From contig CAYYWV010000006.1 of the NCBI GenBank assembly GCA_964475385.1, positions 1 to 41,188 of the forward strand: 41,188 bases of DNA. The letters run 5' to 3'. Shown piece by piece: positions 16,798 to 25,300 of this stretch. Under the pieces are notes generated by a model. The model saw nothing but the letters and a program-made list of their open reading frames with translations, was not told the origin of the DNA and did not search any database. Source of the stretch: CAYYWV01 sp964475385 (GTDB lineage Bacteria; Pseudomonadota; Alphaproteobacteria; JAAXGF01). The translations under genes were made by a program, and so were the position numbers. Position 1 is the first letter of the stretch; each line of letters begins with the position of its first letter.

Positions 16798-18159
16798 CTA
16801 AAGCGGCCGCTTCGTGTAGTCGGCTTCGGGCTCGTAAAGCGAGTCCTCGATCGCGGTCCGATACACCACCTTGAGCCGCCGGTTCGCGACCTTGGAAATA
16901 AACTGCTGGCCGTAGCTCTGGTGAAGCTTGCCGATGAACTTCTTGTGGCCCTGCGGGTGCTCGAGGCCCTCGTTGAACCACTCGAAGTTTTCGAGCGTCT
17001 CGATCAGCGCCTGCACGTCCTTGGGCGTTCGCTCGCGATATCCGCTCTGCTCGACCGCGCGCTTGATGACGAACAGCGTCTCCCAGCAGCCGAACATATG
17101 CGAATACGTGGCGATATCCTTCGGGTTGTCGGCGCTCGCGCCGACGTCGTTCACGCCCACGCGCTCGCGGTAGAACTTCTCGAACCGGGTGGGGTAACCG
17201 TCGGCGTAGCGCGGCATCGCTTCCCAGAAGTAGGTGCCTTCGAGGAACTCGAGCCCTGGGCTTCCCATATCGACCGCCTCGAGCGAATCGATGAAGCCGA
17301 AGATCTCCGGCCGCTTCGATCCGAAGTGTTCGCCCATCTCCTTGACGAAGGTCAGAACGCCCGGACCGACCATGACGTGATAGAGCACGTCGGTCCCGGC
17401 GGGAATGCGCGGGAAGTACTTGGTGTACGAGGTCTCGGTCGGCGGAATCGGGATCAGCGCCTTGATGTTCCCGCCGAGCGCGCGGACCGCCGCGCCGAAG
17501 AAGTCGCGGTGGTTGTAGCCGAACGCATAGTCCGGAAAGATCATGGCGATGTTCTTGCCCAGGTTATTCAGAATCCACGGCGCGACCGCGGTGACCTGGG
17601 CGCGGACGTCCGTGATTCCGGGCTGGAACACATACCGGTTAAGACTGCCCGAGGCGACGTGATAGCCTTCGCTGACCACGAAGTACGGGATCTTGAGCTC
17701 GCCGGCGCGCGGGGCCGAGCCGATGACCACGTGCGAGAACAGCGTGCCGAAGATGAAATCGACCTTGCGCTGGGTGGCGAGCTTCTCCACCACCTCCGCC
17801 CCGCGCTTAGGGTCGGTGCCGTCGTCTTCCGTGACCAGTTCGATCGGCCGCCCGGCGATGCCGCCGGTCTCGTTGATGAGCTTGACCGCGGCCGCGGTCG
17901 TGCGTTCGTACCAACGCCCATAGGCCGCGCCGATGCCGGTGCGGTGGACCTGAAAGCCAATCCGAATGGGGCGATCGCCGCCCGCCGTCGTCTGCGCCAA
18001 CGCCGCCGGCGTGAACACCGGGTTCGGCGCCGAGGCGCCGAGTCCGCCGGCCACCGTGGCGCCGGCGAGTACACCAGCGGTCTTAATCGCAGTACGCCGG
18101 GATATGCGTATTGTTTCGTCTCCTTTGACGTGGCTATCGTCGTTTTTTTTCTTGGTCAT
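16798..18159 (-). CDS. Tat-type periplasmic ligand-binding protein (LivK-like)
   Basis: A 453-residue type I periplasmic binding protein. The N-terminus carries a twin-arginine signal (ISRRTAIKTAGVLAG, about 18-32), with cleavage probably after LAQ near 56. The mature part starts PIRIGFQVHRTGIGAAYGRW and has the expected ligand-domain segments, such as LINETGGIAGRPIELVTEDDGTD cut at the usual position and GTLFSHVVIGSAP. The ATG at 18159 is chosen for its GGGGAGG ribosome binding site. As first gene before livHMGF it sets the specificity of the importer. Liv-type proteins with Tat signals bind amino acids, amides, urea or aromatic acids; the ligand here is not known. Confidence 0.87.
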   Translation of the reverse strand: MTKKKNDDSHVKGDETIRISRRTAIKTAGVLAGATVAGGLGASAPNPVFTPAALAQTTAGGDRPIRIGFQVHRTGIGAAYGRWYERTTAAAVKLINETGGIAGRPIELVTEDDGTDPKRGAEVVEKLATQRKVDFIFGTLFSHVVIGSAPRAGELKIPYFVVSEGYHVASGSLNRYVFQPGITDVRAQVTAVAPWILNNLGKNIAMIFPDYAFGYNHRDFFGAAVRALGGNIKALIPIPPTETSYTKYFPRIPAGTDVLYHVMVGPGVLTFVKEMGEHFGSKRPEIFGFIDSLEAVDMGSPGLEFLEGTYFWEAMPRYADGYPTRFEKFYRERVGVNDVGASADNPKDIATYSHMFGCWETLFVIKRAVEQSGYRERTPKDVQALIETLENFEWFNEGLEHPQGHKKFIGKLHQSYGQQFISKVANRRLKVVYRTAIEDSLYEPEADYTKRPL

Positions 18160-18311
18160 GGTCCGGGCCTCCCCAAAATCGTCCATACGAAATTTGGTCG
18201 TTTATTCAATAACACGGCGATCAACGGCGGCTCAAGCGCGCAAAAGGCGAACCCGTTACAACCCCGCGGCGGTTTTCCGTTTTCAGCCGACCGCCGGCGT
18301 TTCGGAAGCCT

Positions 18312-19922
18312 TCAGCCCCGGCGGTCTTCGCGAATCATGTCGGCGGCCTTCTCGGCGATCATGATCGTCGGCGCGTTGGTGTTGCCGGAGGTGATCGTCG
18401 GCATGATCGAGGCGTCGACCACGCGCAGGCGCTCCACGCCGCGCAGCCGCAGCCGGTCGTCGACCACCGCCATCGGGTCGCGGCCCATCTTGCAGGTGCC
18501 GACCGGGTGGAAGATGGTGGCGCCGATGTCGCCGGCGGCGCGGGCGAGCTCCTCGTCCGACTGGAACGCGGGGCCGGGCCGGAACTCCTCCGGCGCGAAG
18601 CGCGCAAGCGCCTTCGCCGCGCAGATCCGCCGCGTCAGCCGGATCGCCTCGGCCGCGATCTTGCGATCGGCGGGCGTCGACAGGTAGTTGGGCTTGATCG
18701 CCGGGGCGTCCTTCGGATCGGAGCTCTTGATTCGCACATGGCCTCGGCTTTCGGGGCGAAGGTTGCAAACGGAAGCGGTGAACGCCTCGAACGGGTGCAG
18801 CCGCGCGCCCAGCTTGTCGCAGCTCAAGGGCTGGATGTGGTACTCGAGGTTCGGCGTCTCGCGCGTGGGATCGCTTTTCGCGAACCCGCCGAGCTGGCTC
18901 GGCGCCATCGTCAAAGGGCCGCGGCGAAACAGCGCGAACTCGAGCGCCATGCCGACGCGCCCGAACAGGCTGTTCGCGCGCAGGTTCAGCGTGCGCGTGT
19001 TCCTGACCTTGAAGACGGTGCGGATCTGGAGGTGGTCCTGAAGGTTCTCGCCGACGCCGGGAAGCTCGTGCGCAACCGCGATGCCCAACCCGTCGAGAAG
19101 CGCGCCCGGGCCGATGCCCGAGACCTGAAGAAGCTGCGGCGAGCCGATGGCGCCGGCGGCGAGGATGAGCTCGCCGCGCACCGTGGCCCGCGCCGGCGCG
19201 CCATCGAGCGTGAACTCGAGTCCGACGGCGCGCTTTCCGTCGAGCGTCAGACGCTCGGCTTGCGCGCGAACGAGAACCTCGAGGTTCGGGCGCGAACGCG
19301 CCGGGCGCAGAAACGCCTTGGCGGCGCTCAAGCGCAACCCCCGCTTCTGGTTGACGTGGAAGTACCCGAAGCCTTCGTTGTCGCCGCGGTTGAAGTCGCG
19401 CGTGCGCGGGATGCCGATCTCCTCGGCCGCCGCCATGAACGCATCGAGAATCTCCCACCTGAGCCGCATCTCCTCGACCCGCCACTCGCCGCCGACGCCG
19501 TGGGCTTCGTCGGCCCCGTGGACGAAGTCTTCCGAGCGCTTGAAGTAGGGGAGCACGTCGTCCCAGCCCCAGCCGACATTGCCGAGCTGACGCCAGTGGT
19601 CGTAATCGCGCGCTTGGCCGCGCATGTACACCATGCCGTTGATCGACGAGCAGCCGCCCAGAACCTTGCCCCGCGGGTAGGCGAGCGCGCGCCCGTTCAG
19701 CCCTTCCTCCGGCTCGGTGGTGAAGCACCAGTCGGTGCGGGGATTGTTCATCGTATAGAGATAGCCGACTGGAACGTGAATCCAGAAATAGTCGTCTTCG
19801 CCCCCCGCTTCGAGCAACAACACGCGAACGCCGGGATCGGCGGACAACCGATTGGCGAGCACGCAACCGGCCGTGCCGGCGCCGACGATCACGTAATCGA
19901 ACGCGCCAATGTCCTTGCGAAT
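18312..19922 (-). CDS. GMC family FAD-dependent oxidoreductase (choline/alcohol dehydrogenase-like)
   Basis: A protein of about 536 residues. The FAD-binding Rossmann motif FDYVIVGAGTAGCVLANRL is right at the N-terminus, followed by the GMC signature GKVLGGCSSINGMVYMRG and the C-terminal catalytic HPVGTCKMG and SGNTNAPTIMIAEKAADMI segments. It would oxidise a primary alcohol (choline-like, glucose-like or aromatic) in the cytoplasm. The start is odd: no ATG, GTG or TTG lies at the expected place, but an ATT at 19920-19922 has a perfect GGGAGG ribosome binding site five to six bases upstream and gives the usual GMC N-terminus. The nearest standard codon is a TTG at 19973, adding 17 residues without a good site. 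It lies 152 bases upstream of the Liv-type operon in the same direction and may act on its ligand. Confidence 0.85.
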   Translation of the reverse strand: MRKDIGAFDYVIVGAGTAGCVLANRLSADPGVRVLLLEAGGEDDYFWIHVPVGYLYTMNNPRTDWCFTTEPEEGLNGRALAYPRGKVLGGCSSINGMVYMRGQARDYDHWRQLGNVGWGWDDVLPYFKRSEDFVHGADEAHGVGGEWRVEEMRLRWEILDAFMAAAEEIGIPRTRDFNRGDNEGFGYFHVNQKRGLRLSAAKAFLRPARSRPNLEVLVRAQAERLTLDGKRAVGLEFTLDGAPARATVRGELILAAGAIGSPQLLQVSGIGPGALLDGLGIAVAHELPGVGENLQDHLQIRTVFKVRNTRTLNLRANSLFGRVGMALEFALFRRGPLTMAPSQLGGFAKSDPTRETPNLEYHIQPLSCDKLGARLHPFEAFTASVCNLRPESRGHVRIKSSDPKDAPAIKPNYLSTPADRKIAAEAIRLTRRICAAKALARFAPEEFRPGPAFQSDEELARAAGDIGATIFHPVGTCKMGRDPMAVVDDRLRLRGVERLRVVDASIMPTITSGNTNAPTIMIAEKAADMIREDRRG

Positions 19923-20234
19923 GGCTTCCTCCCGCCGCCTTTGATCGCTCCCCTGTCGCCGGCCGCCAACCAAGCTTTTCCAAAGCCCTGAGCGGGTCGG
20001 ACGACAGCAAGTGTAGAGGCGCGCGCCCGTCTTCGACAAGCGCGCGGACCTCAACGCCGCGCCCCAAAAGACGGAATGGAATCGCCGCCGCCTTGCTCGG
20101 CTCGACAAAACCGGGCCGCGGCGACGCCTTTTGTGCTATATTATTAATAATCGATATTAGCCAGAGAACTTGGCTTTATCATGAACAGAAGAACCGACAC
20201 AAAATGTCGGCTATCTTTCACAAAAGGACATGTA
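19923..20234. other. Divergent intergenic region with AT-rich block
   Basis: About 312 bases between the GMC gene and the small membrane-protein gene. The left part is GC-rich and shows nothing. From about 20128 the composition turns sharply AT-rich, with a perfect 12-base palindrome ATTATTAATAAT at 20140-20151 and a nearby CGATATTAG. This block probably holds the promoter of the plus-strand gene; a specific -35/-10 pair was not assigned. Confidence 0.4.
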
Positions 20235-20579
20235 ATGGAGAACATAGGCAAAAGATCTAGATTTTCAGAAATAATACAAGAATGGAAACCAAAGATATTT
20301 TTTCTTGCAATAGGACTCGTTCTTGGGCCTTTCATCAGTGGCTGGCTGAACTGGCAAGTAACCACGGGCGCGATGGACAAGGCCGTCGTCAATGCGGTCG
20401 TTTCTTATCGCGCCGATCTTTGCGCAAAAAGAGCGCAAGCCGACCCGGCGATCACTGCTGACGCGCTCAAGAATTGGTCCAGTCGGCGCGAACTCGCCCA
20501 GAAATGGGCGACGCTGCCCGGCGAAGAGAAAGCCGATGTCGACGTGGTCAGCGAGTGCAGCTCGCGGCTGACCTTGTAG
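20235..20579 (+). CDS. Small membrane-anchored hypothetical protein
   Basis: A 114-residue protein with one membrane helix at about 20-38 (IFFLAIGLVLGPFISGWL) and then GWLNWQVTTGAMDKAVVNAVV and a soluble helical tail containing two cysteines. It resembles a family of short alphaproteobacterial proteins with a W-V-T-x-G segment after the helix, none characterised. AAAGGA precedes the ATG at 20235; an in-frame ATG at 20181 is less likely. The first 20 codons are AT-rich (AAA, ATA, AGA, TTT) unlike the neighbours, while the 3' half is GC-rich, hinting at a mixed origin. It stands alone, convergent with the phosphonate-type importer operon. Confidence 0.68.
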   Translation: MENIGKRSRFSEIIQEWKPKIFFLAIGLVLGPFISGWLNWQVTTGAMDKAVVNAVVSYRADLCAKRAQADPAITADALKNWSSRRELAQKWATLPGEEKADVDVVSECSSRLTL

Positions 20580-20629
20580 CAAACGCGAAACCGGCGCCGT
20601 GAGCCGATAAACCGGCTCTCTTGCGCGTT

Positions 20630-22414
20630 TCAGGCCCGGGCCGGAGCGGCCGCCTCGGCGTCCGCATTGGCGTCGCGGTGGCGCCAGGCCTGGGCGTGGC
20701 GCTGGATCCCCCGGGTCACGAAGGCGTGGAGAATGCGCACCCCGGCCGAGGTGTAGACGATCATCATCGCCATCGCCGCGGCGGCCGCGATGTCGCCTTG
20801 ATCGTCCATATTGAGGACCGCGACCGACGCGAGATGGGTGTTCGGCCCCCACAGGAAGACGACGGCCGAGACAGTCGTCATCGCGTTGACGAACAGGTAG
20901 ATCGAGATATCGAGGATCGCCGGCAAGCAGACCGGGAACGTGACCCGGGTGAAGGTCTTGTAGAACGGCACCTTGAGCGAGGCCGACACGGCCTCGAACT
21001 CGGGATCGAGCTGCTTGAGCGCGGTCATCGCAGTGAGGTGAGGGACCGTGTAGTAGTGCACGATGGTGGCGATCACGAGAATCCCCATCGTGCTATAGAG
21101 AAAGTTGAACGGGTTGGCGACCACGGTCCCAATGAACGGGATCGTGAAGGTCTCGGGGTTGAAGAAGAAGATGTAGGCGAGCCCGAGCACCATGCCCGGC
21201 ACCGCGAGCGGCAGGATCGCGAGAAGCTGAAGGACCGAGCGCGCCTTGGCGAATCGCCGCGACTTCTCGATCATGTAGGCGCCGGTGAAGATGATCAGGG
21301 TTCCGAACACCGCCGTCAGCGTCGCCATGACGATGCTGTTCCAATACGCCGGCCAACCGCCCCCGTCGGTGTACTGGAACTGGTAGTTGTTGAGCACCAA
21401 GCTCAAATCATAGGGCCAGAACTTGATGAACGACGCGAACGCCGAGACCGCGAGCATGCCGACGAGGATGAAGGCGATGACCGCGCAGAAGGCGAACATG
21501 ATGAGATCGAAGCGCCGGTTCGGCTTGGGCTCGAGCGGCACCGAACCGGCCGAGATCTGCGCCACGTTGCGGCGCTGAACCAGCCGGTCGCCGATAAAGG
21601 TGAGCACCACCGGGAACAAGAGGACGACGCTGACCACCGCCCCCATCTGGAAGTTCCACTGCCCGACCACCTGCTTGTAGATGTCGACCGAGAGCACGTT
21701 GTACCAGCCGCCGATCACCTTGGGCGCGCCGAAGTCGGTGATCGCGTAAGTGAACGCCACAAAGCTCGCGCTCATGACCCCGTACTTGGCGTTCGGCAGG
21801 GTGACCGTAAAGAAGGTGCGCAGCTTGCTCGCCCTGAGCGCGACGGCGGCCTCGTAAAGCCGCGCGTCGGCGGTCGACAGCGCCGTCGTCAGGATGATCA
21901 CGGTATGAGGGAAGATCCAAAACGCCAGGGCCGCCACGATTCCGATCGGGCCGTAGATCGACTGCCCGCCCATGATCCCTTTGATCATCCCCTGGTTGCC
22001 GAACAAATATACGAGCGAGATCGCCGGCAGAAGCGACGGGGCCAGAATGGGGATCAGCGCAATGCCCTTGAACAGGCCCTTGAACGGCATGCAGCTTCGA
22101 GTGAGGGCGTAGGCGTAGATGAAGGCGAGCGTGACCACGAGGACCGTGGTCACGACACCGATCGTCAGCGTATGCTCGACCGAGCTCACCAGCTCGGGCG
22201 TGCTGAAGTATTCGGCGTAGTTCGCGAAACCGACGAAATTCCCTTCGGCGTCCTCGAAGCTCTTCGAGAGCATCGAATAAAGCGGAAGCAAAATCGTCAG
22301 CACCAAAAACGCCGCGACGAAGACGAGTCCGGCGCCTTGAATCCGGTCGTCGCGGCTGATTTCGGGGCGCAAGGGGGCCGCAGCGGGCGCGCGATCGAGG
22401 GTGATGTCCGCCAT
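20630..22414 (-). CDS. phnU2: 2-aminoethylphosphonate-type ABC transporter double permease
   Basis: A 594-residue permease holding two binding-protein-dependent transport domains in one chain (about 20-290 and 325-580), as in the Fe/phosphonate FbpB-like group. Two EAA loops are seen: LYEAAVALRASKLRTFFTVTLP in the first half and FEAVSASLKVPFYKTFTRVTFP in the second. Sequence order and the two neighbours match the putative 2-aminoethylphosphonate importer families PhnS2/T2/U2 (related to the AepXVW systems). The ATG at 22414 (MADITLDRAP) is chosen because it starts the soluble N-terminal tail, 11 bases after the ATPase stop. It would carry the substrate across the inner membrane; ligand identity is by family only. 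Confidence 0.85.
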   Translation of the reverse strand: MADITLDRAPAAAPLRPEISRDDRIQGAGLVFVAAFLVLTILLPLYSMLSKSFEDAEGNFVGFANYAEYFSTPELVSSVEHTLTIGVVTTVLVVTLAFIYAYALTRSCMPFKGLFKGIALIPILAPSLLPAISLVYLFGNQGMIKGIMGGQSIYGPIGIVAALAFWIFPHTVIILTTALSTADARLYEAAVALRASKLRTFFTVTLPNAKYGVMSASFVAFTYAITDFGAPKVIGGWYNVLSVDIYKQVVGQWNFQMGAVVSVVLLFPVVLTFIGDRLVQRRNVAQISAGSVPLEPKPNRRFDLIMFAFCAVIAFILVGMLAVSAFASFIKFWPYDLSLVLNNYQFQYTDGGGWPAYWNSIVMATLTAVFGTLIIFTGAYMIEKSRRFAKARSVLQLLAILPLAVPGMVLGLAYIFFFNPETFTIPFIGTVVANPFNFLYSTMGILVIATIVHYYTVPHLTAMTALKQLDPEFEAVSASLKVPFYKTFTRVTFPVCLPAILDISIYLFVNAMTTVSAVVFLWGPNTHLASVAVLNMDDQGDIAAAAAMAMMIVYTSAGVRILHAFVTRGIQRHAQAWRHRDANADAEAAAPARA

Positions 22415-22425
22415 GGTTCGCCCTC

Positions 22426-23544
22426 CTATGCGTCGGCGAACACGCGGATGCGGTCCTCGGGGAACACGACCGTCAGCTCCGAGCCGGGCTCGATGTGGAG
22501 CCGCTGCATGAGGTTGGGCGGGAAGTCGGCGGTCAACTGCTGCCCGTCCATGCCCTCGACGGCCAGCGTGGCCCGGTAGAAAGCGCCTAGGAACTCGAGC
22601 ATCTCGATGCGCGCGGGCGTCGCGTTGCGCCCGCCGTCGGCGCCGGCGCCGTTGCGCACCGTCAGATCCTCGGGGCGAACGCACAAGGTGACGGCGGCGC
22701 CTTGGGGAATTCCGGCGAGAACGTCGGCGCAATCGAGTTCGAGACGCCCAAGGCGCACCCGCCCCGGCCCGAGCACGATCCCCTGAAGGAAGTTCATCGT
22801 GCCGACGAAATCGGCGACGAACGGGTTCGCCGGCTCGCGGTAAACCTCGATCGGGGTTCCGATCTGCTCGATCGCGCCATGGTTCATGACCACGATGCGG
22901 TCCGCCATGGTCAGCGCCTCCTCCTGGTCGTGGGTGACCATGATGGTGGTCACCCCGAGGCGGCGTTGCAGCAAGCGCACCTCACGGCGCAAGTAAACGC
23001 GGACCCTGGCGTCGAGCGCCGACAGCGGTTCGTCGAGAAGCAGAAGCCCCGGCGAAGGCGCGAGCGCGCGCGCGAGCGCGACTCGCTGCTGCTGACCGCC
23101 GGAGAGCTGAGCCGGATACTTGTTCTCTTGCCCTTTGAGGCCGACGAGATCGAGGAGCTCGGACACCCGCTCGGCGATCGCCGCCCGGTTCATGCGCCGG
23201 TTCTCGAGCCCGTAGGCGAGGTTCTTGAACACCGTGAGATTGGGGAACAAGGCGTAGGACTGAAAGACGATCCCGAAGTCGCGCTGATCGGGCGGCAATG
23301 TCGAGATGTCCCGTCCCGCCTGGATGATCCGGCCGTGGGTCTGGATGTCGAGCCCGGCGATACAGCGCAACAACGTCGTCTTGCCGCACCCAGAAGGCCC
23401 GAGAAAGCAGATGAACTCGCCCTCGGAAACGTCGAGGCTCACGTCCTTGAGCGCGGCGAAGGAGCCGAACATTTTCGTGAGGTTTTCGATCCGGAGATAC
23501 GATCCGTCCCCTTTCTCCGCTGTTCCCTGCTCGTCTCGGACCAT
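22426..23544 (-). CDS. phnT2: 2-aminoethylphosphonate-type ABC transporter ATP-binding protein
   Basis: A 372-residue ATPase. Walker A is GPSGCGKT at 49-56, signature LSGGQ at 147-151, Walker B LLLLDEP at 167-173, switch histidine in VTHDQEEA, and a C-terminal TOBE domain from about 250. It belongs to the FbpC/PotA-like group that includes the putative PhnT2 subunits. It sits between the binding protein (186 bases upstream) and the double permease (11 bases downstream), so one minus-strand operon is likely. The ATG at 23544 fits the length of the family. Confidence 0.88.
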   Translation of the reverse strand: MVRDEQGTAEKGDGSYLRIENLTKMFGSFAALKDVSLDVSEGEFICFLGPSGCGKTTLLRCIAGLDIQTHGRIIQAGRDISTLPPDQRDFGIVFQSYALFPNLTVFKNLAYGLENRRMNRAAIAERVSELLDLVGLKGQENKYPAQLSGGQQQRVALARALAPSPGLLLLDEPLSALDARVRVYLRREVRLLQRRLGVTTIMVTHDQEEALTMADRIVVMNHGAIEQIGTPIEVYREPANPFVADFVGTMNFLQGIVLGPGRVRLGRLELDCADVLAGIPQGAAVTLCVRPEDLTVRNGAGADGGRNATPARIEMLEFLGAFYRATLAVEGMDGQQLTADFPPNLMQRLHIEPGSELTVVFPEDRIRVFADA

Positions 23545-23677
23545 CGCGTTTCGCCTGAGTCGTTCAACAACATCAAAAACGCACGAAAGAAATAGTGCGA
23601 AATACGCCTGCGCGCCACCGGCGCGCTCGGACGAGCGAAGGTCCCGGAACCGCCCTCCGCTCGCCCGTGCGAAGCGC

Positions 23678-23705
23678 GCCCGGCCGGTATGGAACGCGGC
23701 CGGGC
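23678..23705 (-). repeat. Nine-base-pair stem-loop after the binding-protein gene
   Basis: GCCCGGCCG at 23678-23686 pairs perfectly with CGGCCGGGC at 23697-23705 around a ten-base loop. It lies 25 bases after the stop of the phosphonate-type binding protein on the transcribed strand, and 133 bases before the ATPase gene. Without a following T-run it is more likely a 3' mRNA-stabilising or partial attenuating hairpin than a full terminator. This would give more binding protein than membrane subunits. Confidence 0.45.
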
Positions 23706-23730
23706 CCGCCTCTATGCGGTGTTCAGACTT

Positions 23731-24786
23731 TTAGCTCTTGGGCTCGGTCTTGACCCCGTACCGTTTCTGCCACTCCTTGAGAATGCGTTTGCGGTTCTGG
23801 GCCGCCCAGGCGAAGTCGTTCTTGATCATCGCGTCCTGGATGTTGGGCGGGAAGTACTTGACCGGCTTCGCCATCGAGGGAATCGCAAGGATCGGCAGGT
23901 AGTTGTTGAACACGACCATCGCCTTCGGCGAAATCGACCAGTCGATCAGCTTCTTGGCCGCTTCCTGCTTCTTCGAGGTCTTGAGAATCCCGCTCGCCTC
24001 GATTTCCCAGCCGATTCCCTCTTTCGGCACGATCAGATCGAGCGGCGCGCCTTTCTGCTTCAGGCTCGCGCCGCGGAAAGCGAACGAGATCCCGATCGGG
24101 TACTCGCCCGCAGCCGCCAGACGGCACGGCTTGGAGCCCGAGTGCGTGTAGGTGGCCATGTTCTGATGAAGCGCGTCCATGTACTTCCAGGCCGCGTCCT
24201 CGCCCATGATCTGCATCCAGCTCGACACGGTCAGGAACCCGGTGCCCGACGAGTTCGGGTTGGGCATCACGAGACGCCCCTTGTAGACCGGGTCGATCAG
24301 ATCCTTCCACGACGAAGGCTTGGGCAGGTTGAACTTCTTGGCCTCGACCGTGTTGAAGCAGACCACGGCGGCGTAAGCGTCCGAGCCCACCCAGTGCGGC
24401 GGGTTGCGGGGATCGCGGAACTTGGGATCGATCTTATCGATGCCCTTGGGCGTATACGGCAGCAGCATCCCCTTGGCGTCGACCAGCAACAGGCTGGTCG
24501 CCGAGGTTCCGAAAAAGACGTCCGCTTGCGGATTCCCCGCATCGATCTCCGCCAGCATCTTGGCCGTGATGATGCCCGTCGAATCGCGCACCCAGTTGAT
24601 ATCGATGTCCGGGTACTCGGCGCGGAACGCTTCGCGAATCGGTTGAAGCTCTTCGGCTTCGAGCGCCGTATAGACGGTCAGCGTCGTTGCGGCGTTCGCC
24701 GGTTTGGAGACTCCGACGCCGAAGAGCGCCGCGGTCGCCACGGCGAGCGCAAGCGTCGAGCCCAGCTTGAACGGATGGTAGCTCAT
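23731..24786 (-). CDS. phnS2: 2-aminoethylphosphonate-type periplasmic binding protein
   Basis: A 351-residue secreted protein. The signal peptide is about 1-32, ending in PANA. The mature part begins ATTLTVYTALEAEEL and carries the segments WVRDSTGIITAKMLAE, GTSATSLLLV, YAAVVCFNTVEAKKF, MPNPNSSGTGFL and THSGSKPC, which match the putative 2-aminoethylphosphonate-binding family (PhnS2; related to AepX) rather than Fe(III)-binding FbpA. A GGGAG ribosome binding site precedes the ATG at 24786. As first gene of the operon it sets specificity for phosphonate uptake. No phosphonatase, PhnW or C-P lyase gene is in the window, so breakdown must be encoded elsewhere. Confidence 0.87.
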   Translation of the reverse strand: MSYHPFKLGSTLALAVATAALFGVGVSKPANAATTLTVYTALEAEELQPIREAFRAEYPDIDINWVRDSTGIITAKMLAEIDAGNPQADVFFGTSATSLLLVDAKGMLLPYTPKGIDKIDPKFRDPRNPPHWVGSDAYAAVVCFNTVEAKKFNLPKPSSWKDLIDPVYKGRLVMPNPNSSGTGFLTVSSWMQIMGEDAAWKYMDALHQNMATYTHSGSKPCRLAAAGEYPIGISFAFRGASLKQKGAPLDLIVPKEGIGWEIEASGILKTSKKQEAAKKLIDWSISPKAMVVFNNYLPILAIPSMAKPVKYFPPNIQDAMIKNDFAWAAQNRKRILKEWQKRYGVKTEPKS

Positions 24787-25300
24787 TCGTTGTCACTCCC
24801 TGTTGTCGCCCCACTTTCCGCACTTCCGCCTCGCGGGTGAACGCGTCCCCCACGCAAACCGCGCGCAAAGCGCGGCAACGGCGACGCCGCCGCTACCCGC
24901 GTGGCGACGGCCCTCGCCGAACGACGACGGCCGCTTCGCCTTGGGGGCTCAGACACATAACCATGTCACCGCAGCCGAATTGTGACAACCCGCTTGTGCC
25001 GCCCGTCCCGGAATTTCGACACAGCCAAGCGACGATGGGATAGTTTTCGCGCTGTTCACGCCGGCGGCGGCCGTGCCCGAGCCCGCGAGCGCGCTCCTGT
25101 TCGGCGTCGGGCTCGTAGGGCGCAGGACGCGCCTGACGCCTGCGCCGAAGGCCGAGGACGGGCCGGAATCGGGCCGTCTTCCGGCCGGTTAACAGGCCCT
25201 TTGCGCTGGTGTATTCTGCCGTTGCATTCGCGGGCCGAATCTGCCATGGTCCGCGCCTTTCAAACTTGGCCCACACGCCCATGACAGAAGGAGGGACGCG
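24787..25300. other. Divergent intergenic region, phnS2 / speD
   Basis: About 514 bases between divergent genes. No convincing gene was found on either strand. The right end holds a good promoter candidate for speD (25189-25217). The left end would hold the phosphonate operon promoter, which was not resolved. The middle is unremarkable GC-rich DNA with a slightly AT-richer part near 24955-24990. Confidence 0.4.
25189..25217 (+). promoter_or_regulatory. Candidate sigma-70 promoter of speD-speE
   Basis: TTAACA at 25189-25194 and TATTCT at 25212-25217 are separated by 17 bases, a good match to the -35 and -10 consensus in a GC-rich setting. Transcription would begin near 25225, leaving a leader of about 75 bases before the speD ATG. 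Confidence 0.5.

Noticed and set aside
20621..22579. A 652-codon open frame on the plus strand rich in R, D, E, H
   Set aside because: Antisense to the double permease; charged low-complexity translation without any domain.
24787..25300. Small open frames in the phnS2/speD interval
   Set aside because: None has a ribosome binding site, hydrophobic or domain pattern, or plausible composition.
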